From Methylocystaceae bacterium (lineage in GTDB: Bacteria > Pseudomonadota > Alphaproteobacteria > Rhizobiales > Beijerinckiaceae): a stretch of 25,981 nt of DNA. The notes under the pieces are model-generated. The model saw only the letters and a list, made by a program, of their open reading frames with translations, was not told the origin of the DNA and ran no database searches. A program made the translations under genes and the position numbers. This document shows, piece after piece, positions 1 to 6,725 of the stretch; positions within the stretch are counted from its first letter, which is position 1, and the number at the start of each line of letters is the position of its first letter. The stretch is taken from positions 1 to 25,981 of the forward strand of contig PLZT01000651.1 of the NCBI GenBank assembly GCA_003152255.1, in the 5' to 3' direction.

Positions 1-394
1 CCGCCGCGACCGGCTCGCCGAAGGATAAAAACACCTCGTCGATCTTTTTGCCCAGCGCCTTTTCGACGATCTCGACCGCCGCGTCGCGCCCGAACGGCTC
101 CATGCGGTCCTGCAAGGCGGTCAGCGCATTGGCGATTTCGCCGCCGACGACATCGGGCCGCGTCGCCAGGAACTGCCCGAGCTTCACATAGGTCGGGCCG
201 ATCTGCGAGAAGGCGCGCACCAGCGCCTTCGGGCCGCCGCCGAGATCCTTGCGCGCGATGAGATTGGCGAGCCGCACCGGCAGCCGCGCCGGCGGCGGCA
301 GCAACTCGGGATCGAGCCCGGCGAACACGCCCTCGCGCGCGAGGATATAGCCGGCGCGCGCCAATCGCAGAAGATGCCCGAAGCCTAAAAACAC
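1..394 (-). CDS. ubiB: UbiB-family ABC1/ADCK-type kinase-like protein, N-terminal part (cut by window start)
   Basis: The minus-strand frame opens at a GTG at 394, the first start codon after an in-frame stop at 410-412, and runs off the left edge after about 131 codons. The translation begins VFLGFGHLLRLARAGYILAR and contains the UbiB-family KxGQ element (YVKLGQFLATRPD) followed by ALTALQDRMEPF, the conserved segment that precedes the kinase-like core. UbiB is an atypical membrane-associated ATPase/kinase-like protein needed for the hydroxylation steps of ubiquinone biosynthesis, probably by helping extract lipid intermediates. It lies downstream of ubiE on the same strand, a usual alphaproteobacterial pairing, so co-transcription is likely. 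The C-terminal three quarters are outside the window, so the catalytic residues and membrane anchor cannot be checked. Confidence 0.88.
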   Translation of the reverse strand, partial: MFLGFGHLLRLARAGYILAREGVFAGLDPELLPPPARLPVRLANLIARKDLGGGPKALVRAFSQIGPTYVKLGQFLATRPDVVGGEIANALTALQDRMEPFGRDAAVEIVEKALGKKIDEVFLSFGEPVAA

Positions 395-444
395 GTAGGA
401 CCGCCGTTTCTATATTCTAAAGTTCGCGAGGCGCCGCGAGCGCC

Positions 445-584
445 CCCTCTCCCCGTAAACGGGGAGAGGGCCGGGGGAGATATCCCAACTGTTCCTCGCG
501 CCAACGAACCCGTGGCGCGACCGACATTCGGAGCAATATCCCGAGCCCCTCACCCTAACCCTCTCCCCGTAAACGGGGAGAGGG
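445..584. repeat. Pair of perfect palindromic hairpin repeats (REP-like doublet)
   Basis: Two copies of the same hairpin occur 114 bases apart in the ubiE-ubiB gap. Each has an 11-bp perfect stem, ccctctccccg / cggggagaggg, around a taaa loop. Copy 1 is 445-470 and copy 2 is 559-584. The flanks differ: copy 1 is followed by gccgggggagat, and copy 2, read on the minus strand, by ttagggtgagggg. The two units therefore look like inverted partners rather than a simple duplication. The G-rich tail is a familiar feature of dispersed REP-type elements in this bacterial group (recalled, not searched). No T-tract follows on either strand, so these are not classical terminators, although they could attenuate ubiE-ubiB read-through or protect mRNA ends. 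Confidence 0.8.
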
Positions 585-591
585 GACCGCG

Positions 592-1362
592 CTACGGCTT
601 CCACCCCGAATGGATCGCCACCACGCCGCCGGTCAGGCGCTCGTAGCCGGTGCGGCGGAAGCCCGCCTTGCGGATCATCCCCTCGAACGCGTCGGCGCGC
701 GGGAATTTCTGAATGGATTCGACGAGATAGCGGTAGGGCTCGCCGTCGCCCGCGACGATCTTGCCGACCATCGGGATGACGTTGAAGGAATAGGCCTCGT
801 AAATCTTGTCGAGCCCGGGGATCGCCACCTGCGAAAATTCGAGGCACAGGAAGCGCCCGCCGGGCTTTAGCACGCGAAACGCCTCCTCCAGCGCGACCTG
901 GATGCGCGGCACGTTGCGGATGCCGAAGGCGATGGTGTAGGCGTCGAAATTGGCGTCGGGGAAGGGCAGGCTTTCCGCGTTGGCCTGCACGAAGTCGAGC
1001 TTGGCGCCCAGCCCGCGCTCGCGCGCCCGGTCGCGGCCGACCTCCAGCATGTCGCCGTTGATGTCGAGCACGACGATCTCGGCGTCGGCGGGGGCCTGCT
1101 TGGCGACGCGAAAGGCGATGTCGCCGGTGCCGCCGGCCACATCCAGATGGCGAAAGCCCGGGTGGTTCCTGGCGTTGACCTTGGCCGCGAACGTATCCTT
1201 CCACAGGCGATGCAGGCCGCCGGACATCAGATCGTTCATAATGTCATAGCGGCGCGCGACCTTGTGGAATACGTCGTCGACGAGCCCCTGTTTTTCCGCC
1301 AGCGGCACCTCCTCGAAGCCGAAATGGGTCGAGGACTCTTGGTCGGAATGGGGCTGTGTCAT
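592..1362 (-). CDS. ubiE: Demethylmenaquinone/2-methoxy-6-polyprenyl-1,4-benzoquinol methyltransferase UbiE
   Basis: This 256-residue protein has the family-specific signature [17 protein letters not shown] (about residues 39-55), the SAM-binding Rossmann motif [12 protein letters not shown] (73-84), the acidic strand end [10 protein letters not shown], and the late UbiE signature [15 protein letters not shown]. It catalyses the SAM-dependent C-methylation in ubiquinone synthesis, and of menaquinone where that is made. Its length matches the family norm of about 250. The ATG at 1362 is placed by the N-terminal [19 protein letters not shown] block, typical of alphaproteobacterial UbiE. The ribosome-binding site is weak. 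ubiB follows after a 197-base gap holding two hairpins. The 87 bases upstream separate it from the ABC transporter stop, so it may have its own promoter, but I could not identify one with confidence. Confidence 0.95.
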   Translation of the reverse strand: MTQPHSDQESSTHFGFEEVPLAEKQGLVDDVFHKVARRYDIMNDLMSGGLHRLWKDTFAAKVNARNHPGFRHLDVAGGTGDIAFRVAKQAPADAEIVVLDINGDMLEVGRDRARERGLGAKLDFVQANAESLPFPDANFDAYTIAFGIRNVPRIQVALEEAFRVLKPGGRFLCLEFSQVAIPGLDKIYEAYSFNVIPMVGKIVAGDGEPYRYLVESIQKFPRADAFEGMIRKAGFRRTGYERLTGGVVAIHSGWKP

Positions 1363-1449
1363 CGTGAACTCACGTTAGGGGAAGGCGGGGACGGTATAGC
1401 CGCTTGCGGCGTCCAAAGCTATATGGCCGGAGTTTCGACCGTCCGGCCC

Positions 1450-3291
1450 CTACCGATAGCCGGCCGCCTGCAGCTCGAACAGCTCGGCGTAGCGGCCGGG
1501 GCGCGCCAGCAGTTCCTCATGCGTTCCCTGCGCCTCCACCGCGCCGCCCGCCAGGACGAGAATGCGGTCGGCCATGCGCACGCTCGAAAAGCGATGCGAG
1601 ATCAAGACGGCCGTCTTGCCCTTGCTGAGCTCCTTGAACCGCTGAAACACCTCGAATTCGGAGCGGGCGTCCAGCGCCGCCGTCGGCTCGTCGAGGATCA
1701 GCACGTCGGCCTCGCGCATATAGGCGCGCGCGATGGCGATTTTCTGCCACTCGCCGCCGGACAGCTCGACGCCGTTCTTGAAGCGCTTGCCGATCATCTG
1801 ATCATAGCCGCGCGGCAGTTTGGCGATGACGCCATCGGCCCGCCCCCGCATCGCCGCGCGCTCCACGCGGGCGCGGTCATGGCGCGCCTCGATCCGCCCG
1901 ACCGCGATATTGTCGCCAGCGCTGAGGTTGTAGCGGACGAAATCCTGGAAAATGACCCCCATGCCGCCGCGTAGCGCGTCGAGATCGTATTCGCGCAGGT
2001 CATGGCCGTCGAGCAGAATGCGGCCTTCGCTCGGATCGTAAAGACGCGCGAGGAGCTTCACCAGCGTCGTCTTGCCGGCGCCGTTTTCGCCGACCAGCGC
2101 GACCACTTCGCCGGCGCGCAGCGTGAAGCTCAGATGGCGCACCGCCCAGCACTCGGCGCCGGGATAAATGAAGCCCACGTCCTCGAACACGAAGCCTTCG
2201 CGGATCGGCTTCGGGAAGGGCAGTGGATTGGCCGGCGACAGAATTTTCGGGCGAACGTCGAAAAACGAGAAGAGATCGTCGAGATAAAGCGCCTGGCCGG
2301 CGATGGAGGAAAAGCTCGACAGGAGATCTTCGAGCAGGCCGTGCAGGCGCCGGAACGATCCGGCGAGGAAGGTAAGGTCTCCGACCGAAAACGCCCCGGT
2401 CAACGTCCGCCACACAATATAGGCATAGGCGATGTAATAGCCGGAAGCGCCGATCGCCGTGAACAACCCGCCCCACCATGCGCGCCGCACCGCCAGCTTG
2501 CGGTTGGCGGCGTAGAAATCGGTCGCGAGGCGCATATAGCGGTCGATCAGAAAGGCGTTGAGCCCGAAAATCTTCACTTCCTTGGCGGTTTCGACGCTGG
2601 CGGCGGTTTGCCTGATGTAATCGAGTTCGCGCCGCTCTGGCGTGCGCCCGAAGTCGAGCGAATAGCTTTTGGCGCTGAAATGCGCCTCGCCCAAAAAGGC
2701 CGGCGCCAGCGCGAGAACGAGCAGCGCGATGAGCCAGGGCGCGTAGACCACGAGGCCGGCGGCGAAGCTCGCCACCGTCACCATGTTTTGCGCCTGGCCC
2801 AACAACTGGCTCATTAGAGTCATCCGCCCGCTGCTCTGGCGGCGCGCCCGCTCAAGCTGATCCTGGAATTCGGCGTCCTCGAAAACCTCGAGATCGAGCG
2901 TCGCCGCGTGCTCCATCAGGCGCACGCTCGACGCATTGGTCACGCGCTCCGACAACAGGCTGTCGACGAGCGAAACCACCCGCCCGAGAACGTCAGCCAT
3001 GACGGTCAACGCGAATTCGGTCAGGAGCAGAAGGCCGATGTGGGTGAGAAGACCGCCGTCCAGCCATTGCTGGAACGTCTCGGGTTTGGCCGGCGTCCCC
3101 GCCAGCCGCACGACCTCGTCGATGATCAGCTTGCCGACATAGAGCGTGGCGACGGGCGCGAAGGCGCGAACGAGTCGCAGCGCGACCGAAGCCGCGGCGA
3201 GGCCCGGGCTCGTGCGCCACACCATCGCGACGAAGGGCCGCAGGTTGCGCAGCGCGCCGACCCGCTCCTTGAACGATCTGATCTCAGCCAA
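1450..3291 (-). CDS. ABC exporter half-transporter (fused permease and ATPase)
   Basis: This 613-residue protein has an N-terminal membrane domain (about residues 20-335, with hydrophobic stretches near 28-55, 82-100, 170-200 and 272-315) followed by a nucleotide-binding domain. The ATPase shows Walker A GENGAGKT (401-408), Q-loop VIFQD (446-450), signature LSGGEWQK (510-517), Walker B VLILDEP (530-536) and the H-loop histidine (566), so it should be catalytically intact. Half-transporters of this type work as dimers to export lipids, peptides or small molecules; the substrate cannot be read from sequence. The start is TTG at 3291, because the only upstream in-frame sequence is four codons and then the hoxW stop. 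It lies 12 bases behind hoxW, so it should be co-transcribed with the hydrogenase operon. It is not a recognised Hox accessory protein, and the link may be only positional. Confidence 0.9.
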   Translation of the reverse strand: MAEIRSFKERVGALRNLRPFVAMVWRTSPGLAAASVALRLVRAFAPVATLYVGKLIIDEVVRLAGTPAKPETFQQWLDGGLLTHIGLLLLTEFALTVMADVLGRVVSLVDSLLSERVTNASSVRLMEHAATLDLEVFEDAEFQDQLERARRQSSGRMTLMSQLLGQAQNMVTVASFAAGLVVYAPWLIALLVLALAPAFLGEAHFSAKSYSLDFGRTPERRELDYIRQTAASVETAKEVKIFGLNAFLIDRYMRLATDFYAANRKLAVRRAWWGGLFTAIGASGYYIAYAYIVWRTLTGAFSVGDLTFLAGSFRRLHGLLEDLLSSFSSIAGQALYLDDLFSFFDVRPKILSPANPLPFPKPIREGFVFEDVGFIYPGAECWAVRHLSFTLRAGEVVALVGENGAGKTTLVKLLARLYDPSEGRILLDGHDLREYDLDALRGGMGVIFQDFVRYNLSAGDNIAVGRIEARHDRARVERAAMRGRADGVIAKLPRGYDQMIGKRFKNGVELSGGEWQKIAIARAYMREADVLILDEPTAALDARSEFEVFQRFKELSKGKTAVLISHRFSSVRMADRILVLAGGAVEAQGTHEELLARPGRYAELFELQAAGYR

Positions 3292-3303
3292 GTTCGATCC
3301 GCT

Positions 3304-3834
3304 TTAATTTTGTCCGCCCGCCGACGTTATCGCGTCGCCAGCTTTCGCGGTAGGGCCGCGCGGTTCGACGCGCCCCGCGATCAGACGGGATCGCAGATGT
3401 TCGAACGCCGCGTCGAGACAGCTCAGGCTGTCCGGGCTCGGCTCGGCGCCAAGCTCGAACGCGCGGCCCGGAATCGCCAGCAGCCACGCCTCCGGGACGG
3501 TCTGGCCCAGTCTTTCGGCGACGGCCAGAAGGCAGGCGGGCGAGAGCGCGTGCGTGCTGTGAGTGGCGTCGAACTTCGCCGCCAGCGGCGCAAGTTCGAA
3601 GGGAGGCGAAACCGAGACGCTGGCGTCGACAAGGATCACGACGTCGATGTCGACCAAATCGAGTGCGTGTTCGATCTGCCATTGGAAATCCGTCAATGTC
3701 GCGAGCGCGATGGGCAGGTCGCCGGCCGTCGCGGACCACGCGTCCAAACGCTCGATGAACAGCGGCCCCAGCGCGTCGTCGCCACGGCTGGGATTGCCGA
3801 CGCCGAAAACCAGCCAGCGCGCGGGCCGCGTCAT
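3304..3834 (-). CDS. hoxW: Hydrogenase maturation endopeptidase HoxW
   Basis: This 176-residue protein has the M52-family hydrogenase protease signature GVGNPSRGDDALGP near its N-terminus. The Asp of this motif and a later Asp/His (VDASV, THSTHALSP) are positioned as the nickel-sensing ligands used to recognise the loaded large subunit. HoxW removes the C-terminal peptide of HoxH after Ni insertion. I chose the ATG at 3834 (protein starts MTRPARWLVFG), with a ggga element about 7 bases upstream. Another ATG lies in frame at 3846. The frame stays open to 3954, but that extension is read from the palindromic repeat at 3875-3960 and is not protein-like. The gene follows hoxH by 159 bases and precedes the ABC transporter by 12. 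The substrate, HoxH, is encoded two features upstream. Confidence 0.9.
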   Translation of the reverse strand: MTRPARWLVFGVGNPSRGDDALGPLFIERLDAWSATAGDLPIALATLTDFQWQIEHALDLVDIDVVILVDASVSVSPPFELAPLAAKFDATHSTHALSPACLLAVAERLGQTVPEAWLLAIPGRAFELGAEPSPDSLSCLDAAFEHLRSRLIAGRVEPRGPTAKAGDAITSAGGQN

Positions 3835-3874
3835 GGCAAATCCCATAAGTCCAGACTCATCAAAGTGACGTCCG

Positions 3875-3960
3875 CCGTCATTGCGAGCGCAGCGAAGCAA
3901 TCCAGGAGGACTGGCGCGGCTCTGGATTGCTTCGTCGGCTTCGCCTCCTCGCAATGACGG
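3875..3960. repeat. Large palindromic intergenic repeat between hoxH and hoxW
   Basis: The element is a bipartite inverted repeat. The outer arms are 13 bp perfect (ccgtcattgcgag at 3875-3887, ctcgcaatgacgg at 3948-3960), and the inner arms are 12 bp perfect (gaagcaatccag at 3894-3905, ctggattgcttc at 3922-3933). They are separated by an unequal bulge (6 versus 14 bases) and a 16-base loop. The cgtcattgcgagcg...gcaatgacg pattern resembles a dispersed intergenic repeat I recall from alphaproteobacterial genomes; I could not search for it. In the hox transcript it would fold into a long stem-loop between hoxH and hoxW. It has no T-tract, so it is more likely an mRNA stabiliser or attenuator than a full terminator. 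It also opens a spurious N-terminal extension on hoxW. Confidence 0.85.
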
Positions 3961-3993
3961 ACTCCCTTTGGTTACAGTCGGCGAAACTTGGCG

Positions 3994-5454
3994 TCATGAG
4001 TTTCGCACGAGACGGTCGACGCTGTTGCCGCCCGCGTCGAGTAGTTCGACGATCAGCGGCATTTTCCCAAGCGCGTGGGTGGCGCAGGAAAGACACGGGT
4101 CGAAGGCGCGAATGACGATCTCGATGCGATTGAGCAGCGCCTCGGTGACGCGCTGTCCGTCGATATATTGGCGCGCGACCGAGCGCACCGCTTCGTTCAT
4201 CGCCTGATTATTGTGCGTGGTGCTGACGATCAGATTGCACATGGTGATCAGATCGTCGTCGTCGACTTCATATTGGTGGATCAGCGTGCCCCGAGGCGCC
4301 TCGATGACGCCGACGCCGCCATGGCCGCGCGCGCCGGAGCCGACACGCTCGCCCGCCAGCAGATCGGGATCATCAAGCAGATCGCGGATGAGTTCCGCCG
4401 CGTGCAGCATCTCGATCATCCGGGTCCAGTGATAGGCCAGCGGCGCATGGCAAATTTTTCCGCCGGACGCCTCGATGAAGACGCGGCGTTCGACCTCGGC
4501 CAGCGGCGTCGAGATAAAATCGCAATTTTGCACGCGCGCGAGCGGGCCGACCTTGTACCATCCGTCATCGCGCCCGAGCCGCGTGAAATACGGGAATTTC
4601 ATGTAGGTCCAGGGCTTGACCTCCTCGCGGATCAGCGTGTCGTATTCTTGATCGCTGACACCATCGAAAATCAGCGCGCCATCGGCGCCGCGCGCGCGGA
4701 GTCCGCCGTCGTATAATTCCAGCGCGCCATCGGCGCGAACCAGCGACATCATGCTCGATCGAAACAGGCCGAATTGCTCGAACTGCGCGCGATTGGCGTC
4801 GATGAGCCTCTTGACCAGTTCCACCGCGTCTTGCGACCAGGCGACCATCTGGTCGGCGTCGGCGCGCAGTTCATCGCGCTCGGCCGCGCTCAGCAGCTTG
4901 TTGATGCCGCCAGGAATAGCTCCCGTTCCATGCACGCGCTTGCCGGATGTGAGCCGGATCGCCTCCTGCCCCCATTTGCGCAGCGCTATGCCCTGCCGCG
5001 CGATTTCCGGATATTGCGCCGCCACGGCGACGATGTTGCGCTGGTCGACTTCGGCGTCGAAGCCGAAAAGCAGATCGGGCGAGGACAGAAAGAAGAAATG
5101 CAGCGCGTGCGACTGCAATATCTGGCCGTAATGCATGAGCCGGCGCATCTTCTCGGCGCTCGGCGGCGGTGCGCCGACGACATGATCGAGCGCCTTGGCG
5201 GCGGCGATCTGATGCGACACCGGGCAGATGCCGCAAAGCCGCTGCACCATGACGGGCGCCTCCCAATAAGGGCGTCCCTGAATGAATTTCTCGAAGCCAC
5301 GAAATTCGACGATGTGCAGCCGCGCCTGATGAACGCGGCCATCGTCGCCCAGCAGCAGAGTGATCTTGCCATGACCCTCGACGCGCGAAATCGGATCGAT
5401 GGCGATGCGCCGCAGATTTCGCGGGTTCGCGGCTGTTTCCAGATCGAAAGCCAT
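3994..5454 (-). CDS. hoxH: NAD-reducing [NiFe]-hydrogenase large (catalytic) subunit HoxH
   Basis: This 486-residue subunit carries the Ni-Fe(CN)2CO active site. The N-terminal ligand motif RLCGICPVSH gives C74 and C77, and the C-terminal motif DPCLSCATH gives C454 and C457 with H460. The 26 residues after H460 (starting ALGKMPLIVELLD) form the expected removable tail, so the product is a precursor that needs HoxW. The early IDPISRVEGHGK motif is conserved in all [NiFe] large subunits. With HoxY it oxidises or produces H2 in the cytoplasm and exchanges electrons with NAD(H) through HoxFU. The start ATG at 5454 lies 9 bases after the hoxY stop, so the two are translationally linked. The hyp genes for cofactor assembly are not in this window. 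Confidence 0.97.
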   Translation of the reverse strand: MAFDLETAANPRNLRRIAIDPISRVEGHGKITLLLGDDGRVHQARLHIVEFRGFEKFIQGRPYWEAPVMVQRLCGICPVSHQIAAAKALDHVVGAPPPSAEKMRRLMHYGQILQSHALHFFFLSSPDLLFGFDAEVDQRNIVAVAAQYPEIARQGIALRKWGQEAIRLTSGKRVHGTGAIPGGINKLLSAAERDELRADADQMVAWSQDAVELVKRLIDANRAQFEQFGLFRSSMMSLVRADGALELYDGGLRARGADGALIFDGVSDQEYDTLIREEVKPWTYMKFPYFTRLGRDDGWYKVGPLARVQNCDFISTPLAEVERRVFIEASGGKICHAPLAYHWTRMIEMLHAAELIRDLLDDPDLLAGERVGSGARGHGGVGVIEAPRGTLIHQYEVDDDDLITMCNLIVSTTHNNQAMNEAVRSVARQYIDGQRVTEALLNRIEIVIRAFDPCLSCATHALGKMPLIVELLDAGGNSVDRLVRNS

Positions 5455-5463
5455 GGCGTCGCC

Positions 5464-6015
5464 TTAATCGAAATGACGGAGCGGATAAGGGAGACTCGGT
5501 GTCCTGCCCGCCAGGAGATCGGTCAAGAATTTCCAGATCGCGTCGCCCGAGGGCGGACATCCGTCGAGAAAATAATCCACCTGCACGACCTCGCGGATCG
5601 GACGCACCTTGTCGAGCAGGAGCGGCAGTTCCGGATCATTTGGGATTTGCGCGTGCTCAGCGTCGAGCGAGGGGCCGGTCTGATAGACCTCGATCAATAT
5701 GTCCTGCAGGTCAAGATGATTGCGCTGCGCCGGCAGGCCGCCGTTGATCGCGCAGGCGCCGATGGCGACGAGAATTTTGCAGTTGTCGCGAAACTCGCGC
5801 AGCACGTGAACGTTCTCTGCGTTGCAGACGCCGCCCTCGATGAGTCCGATGTCGCAGGGTCCGCAATGCTTTATGTCGGTCAGCGGCGAGCGGTCGAACT
5901 CCACGAGTTCGACGAGATCGAGCAAGCGCTCGTCGATGTCGAGAAACGAGGTGTGGCAGCCAAAACAGCCCGCGAGCGATGTCGTCGCGATGCGCAATTT
6001 GGATTTGGAGGTCAT
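5464..6015 (-). CDS. hoxY: NAD-reducing [NiFe]-hydrogenase small subunit HoxY
   Basis: This 183-residue protein has the short form typical of cytoplasmic, bidirectional hydrogenases: it lacks the distal-cluster domain and Tat signal found in membrane-bound uptake enzymes. The conserved cysteines GCFGCH (C17, C20), GACA (C88) and DGCPPSG (C153) are the likely ligands of the single proximal [4Fe-4S] cluster that passes electrons from the HoxH active site to HoxU. Additional cysteines occur at C51, C54 and C64. The ATG at 6015 overlaps the hoxU stop (ATGA overlap), a sign of translational coupling. The protein ends LPYPLRHFD, close to the usual family length. Confidence 0.96.
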   Translation of the reverse strand: MTSKSKLRIATTSLAGCFGCHTSFLDIDERLLDLVELVEFDRSPLTDIKHCGPCDIGLIEGGVCNAENVHVLREFRDNCKILVAIGACAINGGLPAQRNHLDLQDILIEVYQTGPSLDAEHAQIPNDPELPLLLDKVRPIREVVQVDYFLDGCPPSGDAIWKFLTDLLAGRTPSLPYPLRHFD

Positions 6016-6725
6016 TTGCTCTGCTCCTCATCCGCGAGATCGAGCACGCTGATCGGAGCCGCGTCATAGATCCGGGCGCCGATCGGAACCGCGAAGCCCT
6101 GGCGCTTATGCAGGATGACGCCAACGGGACAGATGTTCGCGGCGAGATCGCTCAAGGAAATGTCGGTGTCGCCGAGGCGCCCCGATTCGGCTTTCACGAC
6201 GAGATGCTTGTCGATGCCGCGTTCGCTCAAAGCGAAGATATCCTTGCCATCGACATCGCGGCTCGCCCGCACGCAGAGTTCGCAGAAGATGCAGCGGTTG
6301 AAGTCGAGCAAAATGTCGGGATGCGAGGCGTCGACCGGGCGGTCGGGAAAGAAGCGGTTGTGGATCGGCGCGAGCAATTGCAGATCATAGGCGAGCGCCT
6401 GTAACTGGCAGTTGCCGCTTTTCTCGCAGGACGGACAAAAATGATTGCCCTCGGCGAACAGCATCGCCAGCAGTTCGCGTCGCGTGTCGAGAATCTCGGC
6501 GATTTCGCTTTCCGCCTCCAGCCCTTCGCGCGCCGGCGTCGCGCAGGCGGAGACATGTCTGTCGCCGATCTTGACGACGCATAGCTTGCAGCTTCCATGC
6601 GGTGGAAAGTGCTCGTACCAGCAAAGATGCGGGATGTAATGGCCGGCTTTTCGCGCGGCGGCGAGAACGGATTGACCGTCCTCGAAGGGGACTGGACGTC
6701 CATCCAGCAGAAAGGTCTTGCTCAT
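6012..6725 (-). CDS. hoxU: NAD-reducing hydrogenase diaphorase subunit HoxU (NuoG-like iron-sulfur protein)
   Basis: This 237-residue protein corresponds to the N-terminal iron-sulfur part of complex I NuoG. A plant-type [2Fe-2S] motif gives C35, C46, C49 and C61. A His-Cys3 cluster motif, HFCPSCEKSGNC, gives H95, C97, C100 and C106. A further [4Fe-4S] site is formed by RCIFCELC (C145, C148, C151) and C199 in NICPVG. All ligands for three clusters are present. HoxU wires the FMN site of HoxF to the hydrogenase dimer HoxYH. The frame is open further upstream, but the start is fixed at ATG 6725 by the ATGA overlap with the hoxF stop and by homology of the MSKTFLLDGRPVPFEDG opening. At its 3' end it overlaps the hoxY start. 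Confidence 0.96.
   Translation of the reverse strand: MSKTFLLDGRPVPFEDGQSVLAAARKAGHYIPHLCWYEHFPPHGSCKLCVVKIGDRHVSACATPAREGLEAESEIAEILDTRRELLAMLFAEGNHFCPSCEKSGNCQLQALAYDLQLLAPIHNRFFPDRPVDASHPDILLDFNRCIFCELCVRASRDVDGKDIFALSERGIDKHLVVKAESGRLGDTDISLSDLAANICPVGVILHKRQGFAVPIGARIYDAAPISVLDLADEEQSK

Noticed and set aside
410..1204. A 264-codon minus-strand frame spanning the ubiE region and the hairpin repeats
   Set aside because: It is an Arg-rich frame-shifted copy of ubiE that reads through both palindromes. UbiE in the correct frame is unambiguous.
3835..3954. A 40-residue N-terminal extension of HoxW
   Set aside because: It is translated from the palindromic repeat at 3875-3960, and no HoxW family feature lies in it. 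The conserved protein starts at MTRPARW.
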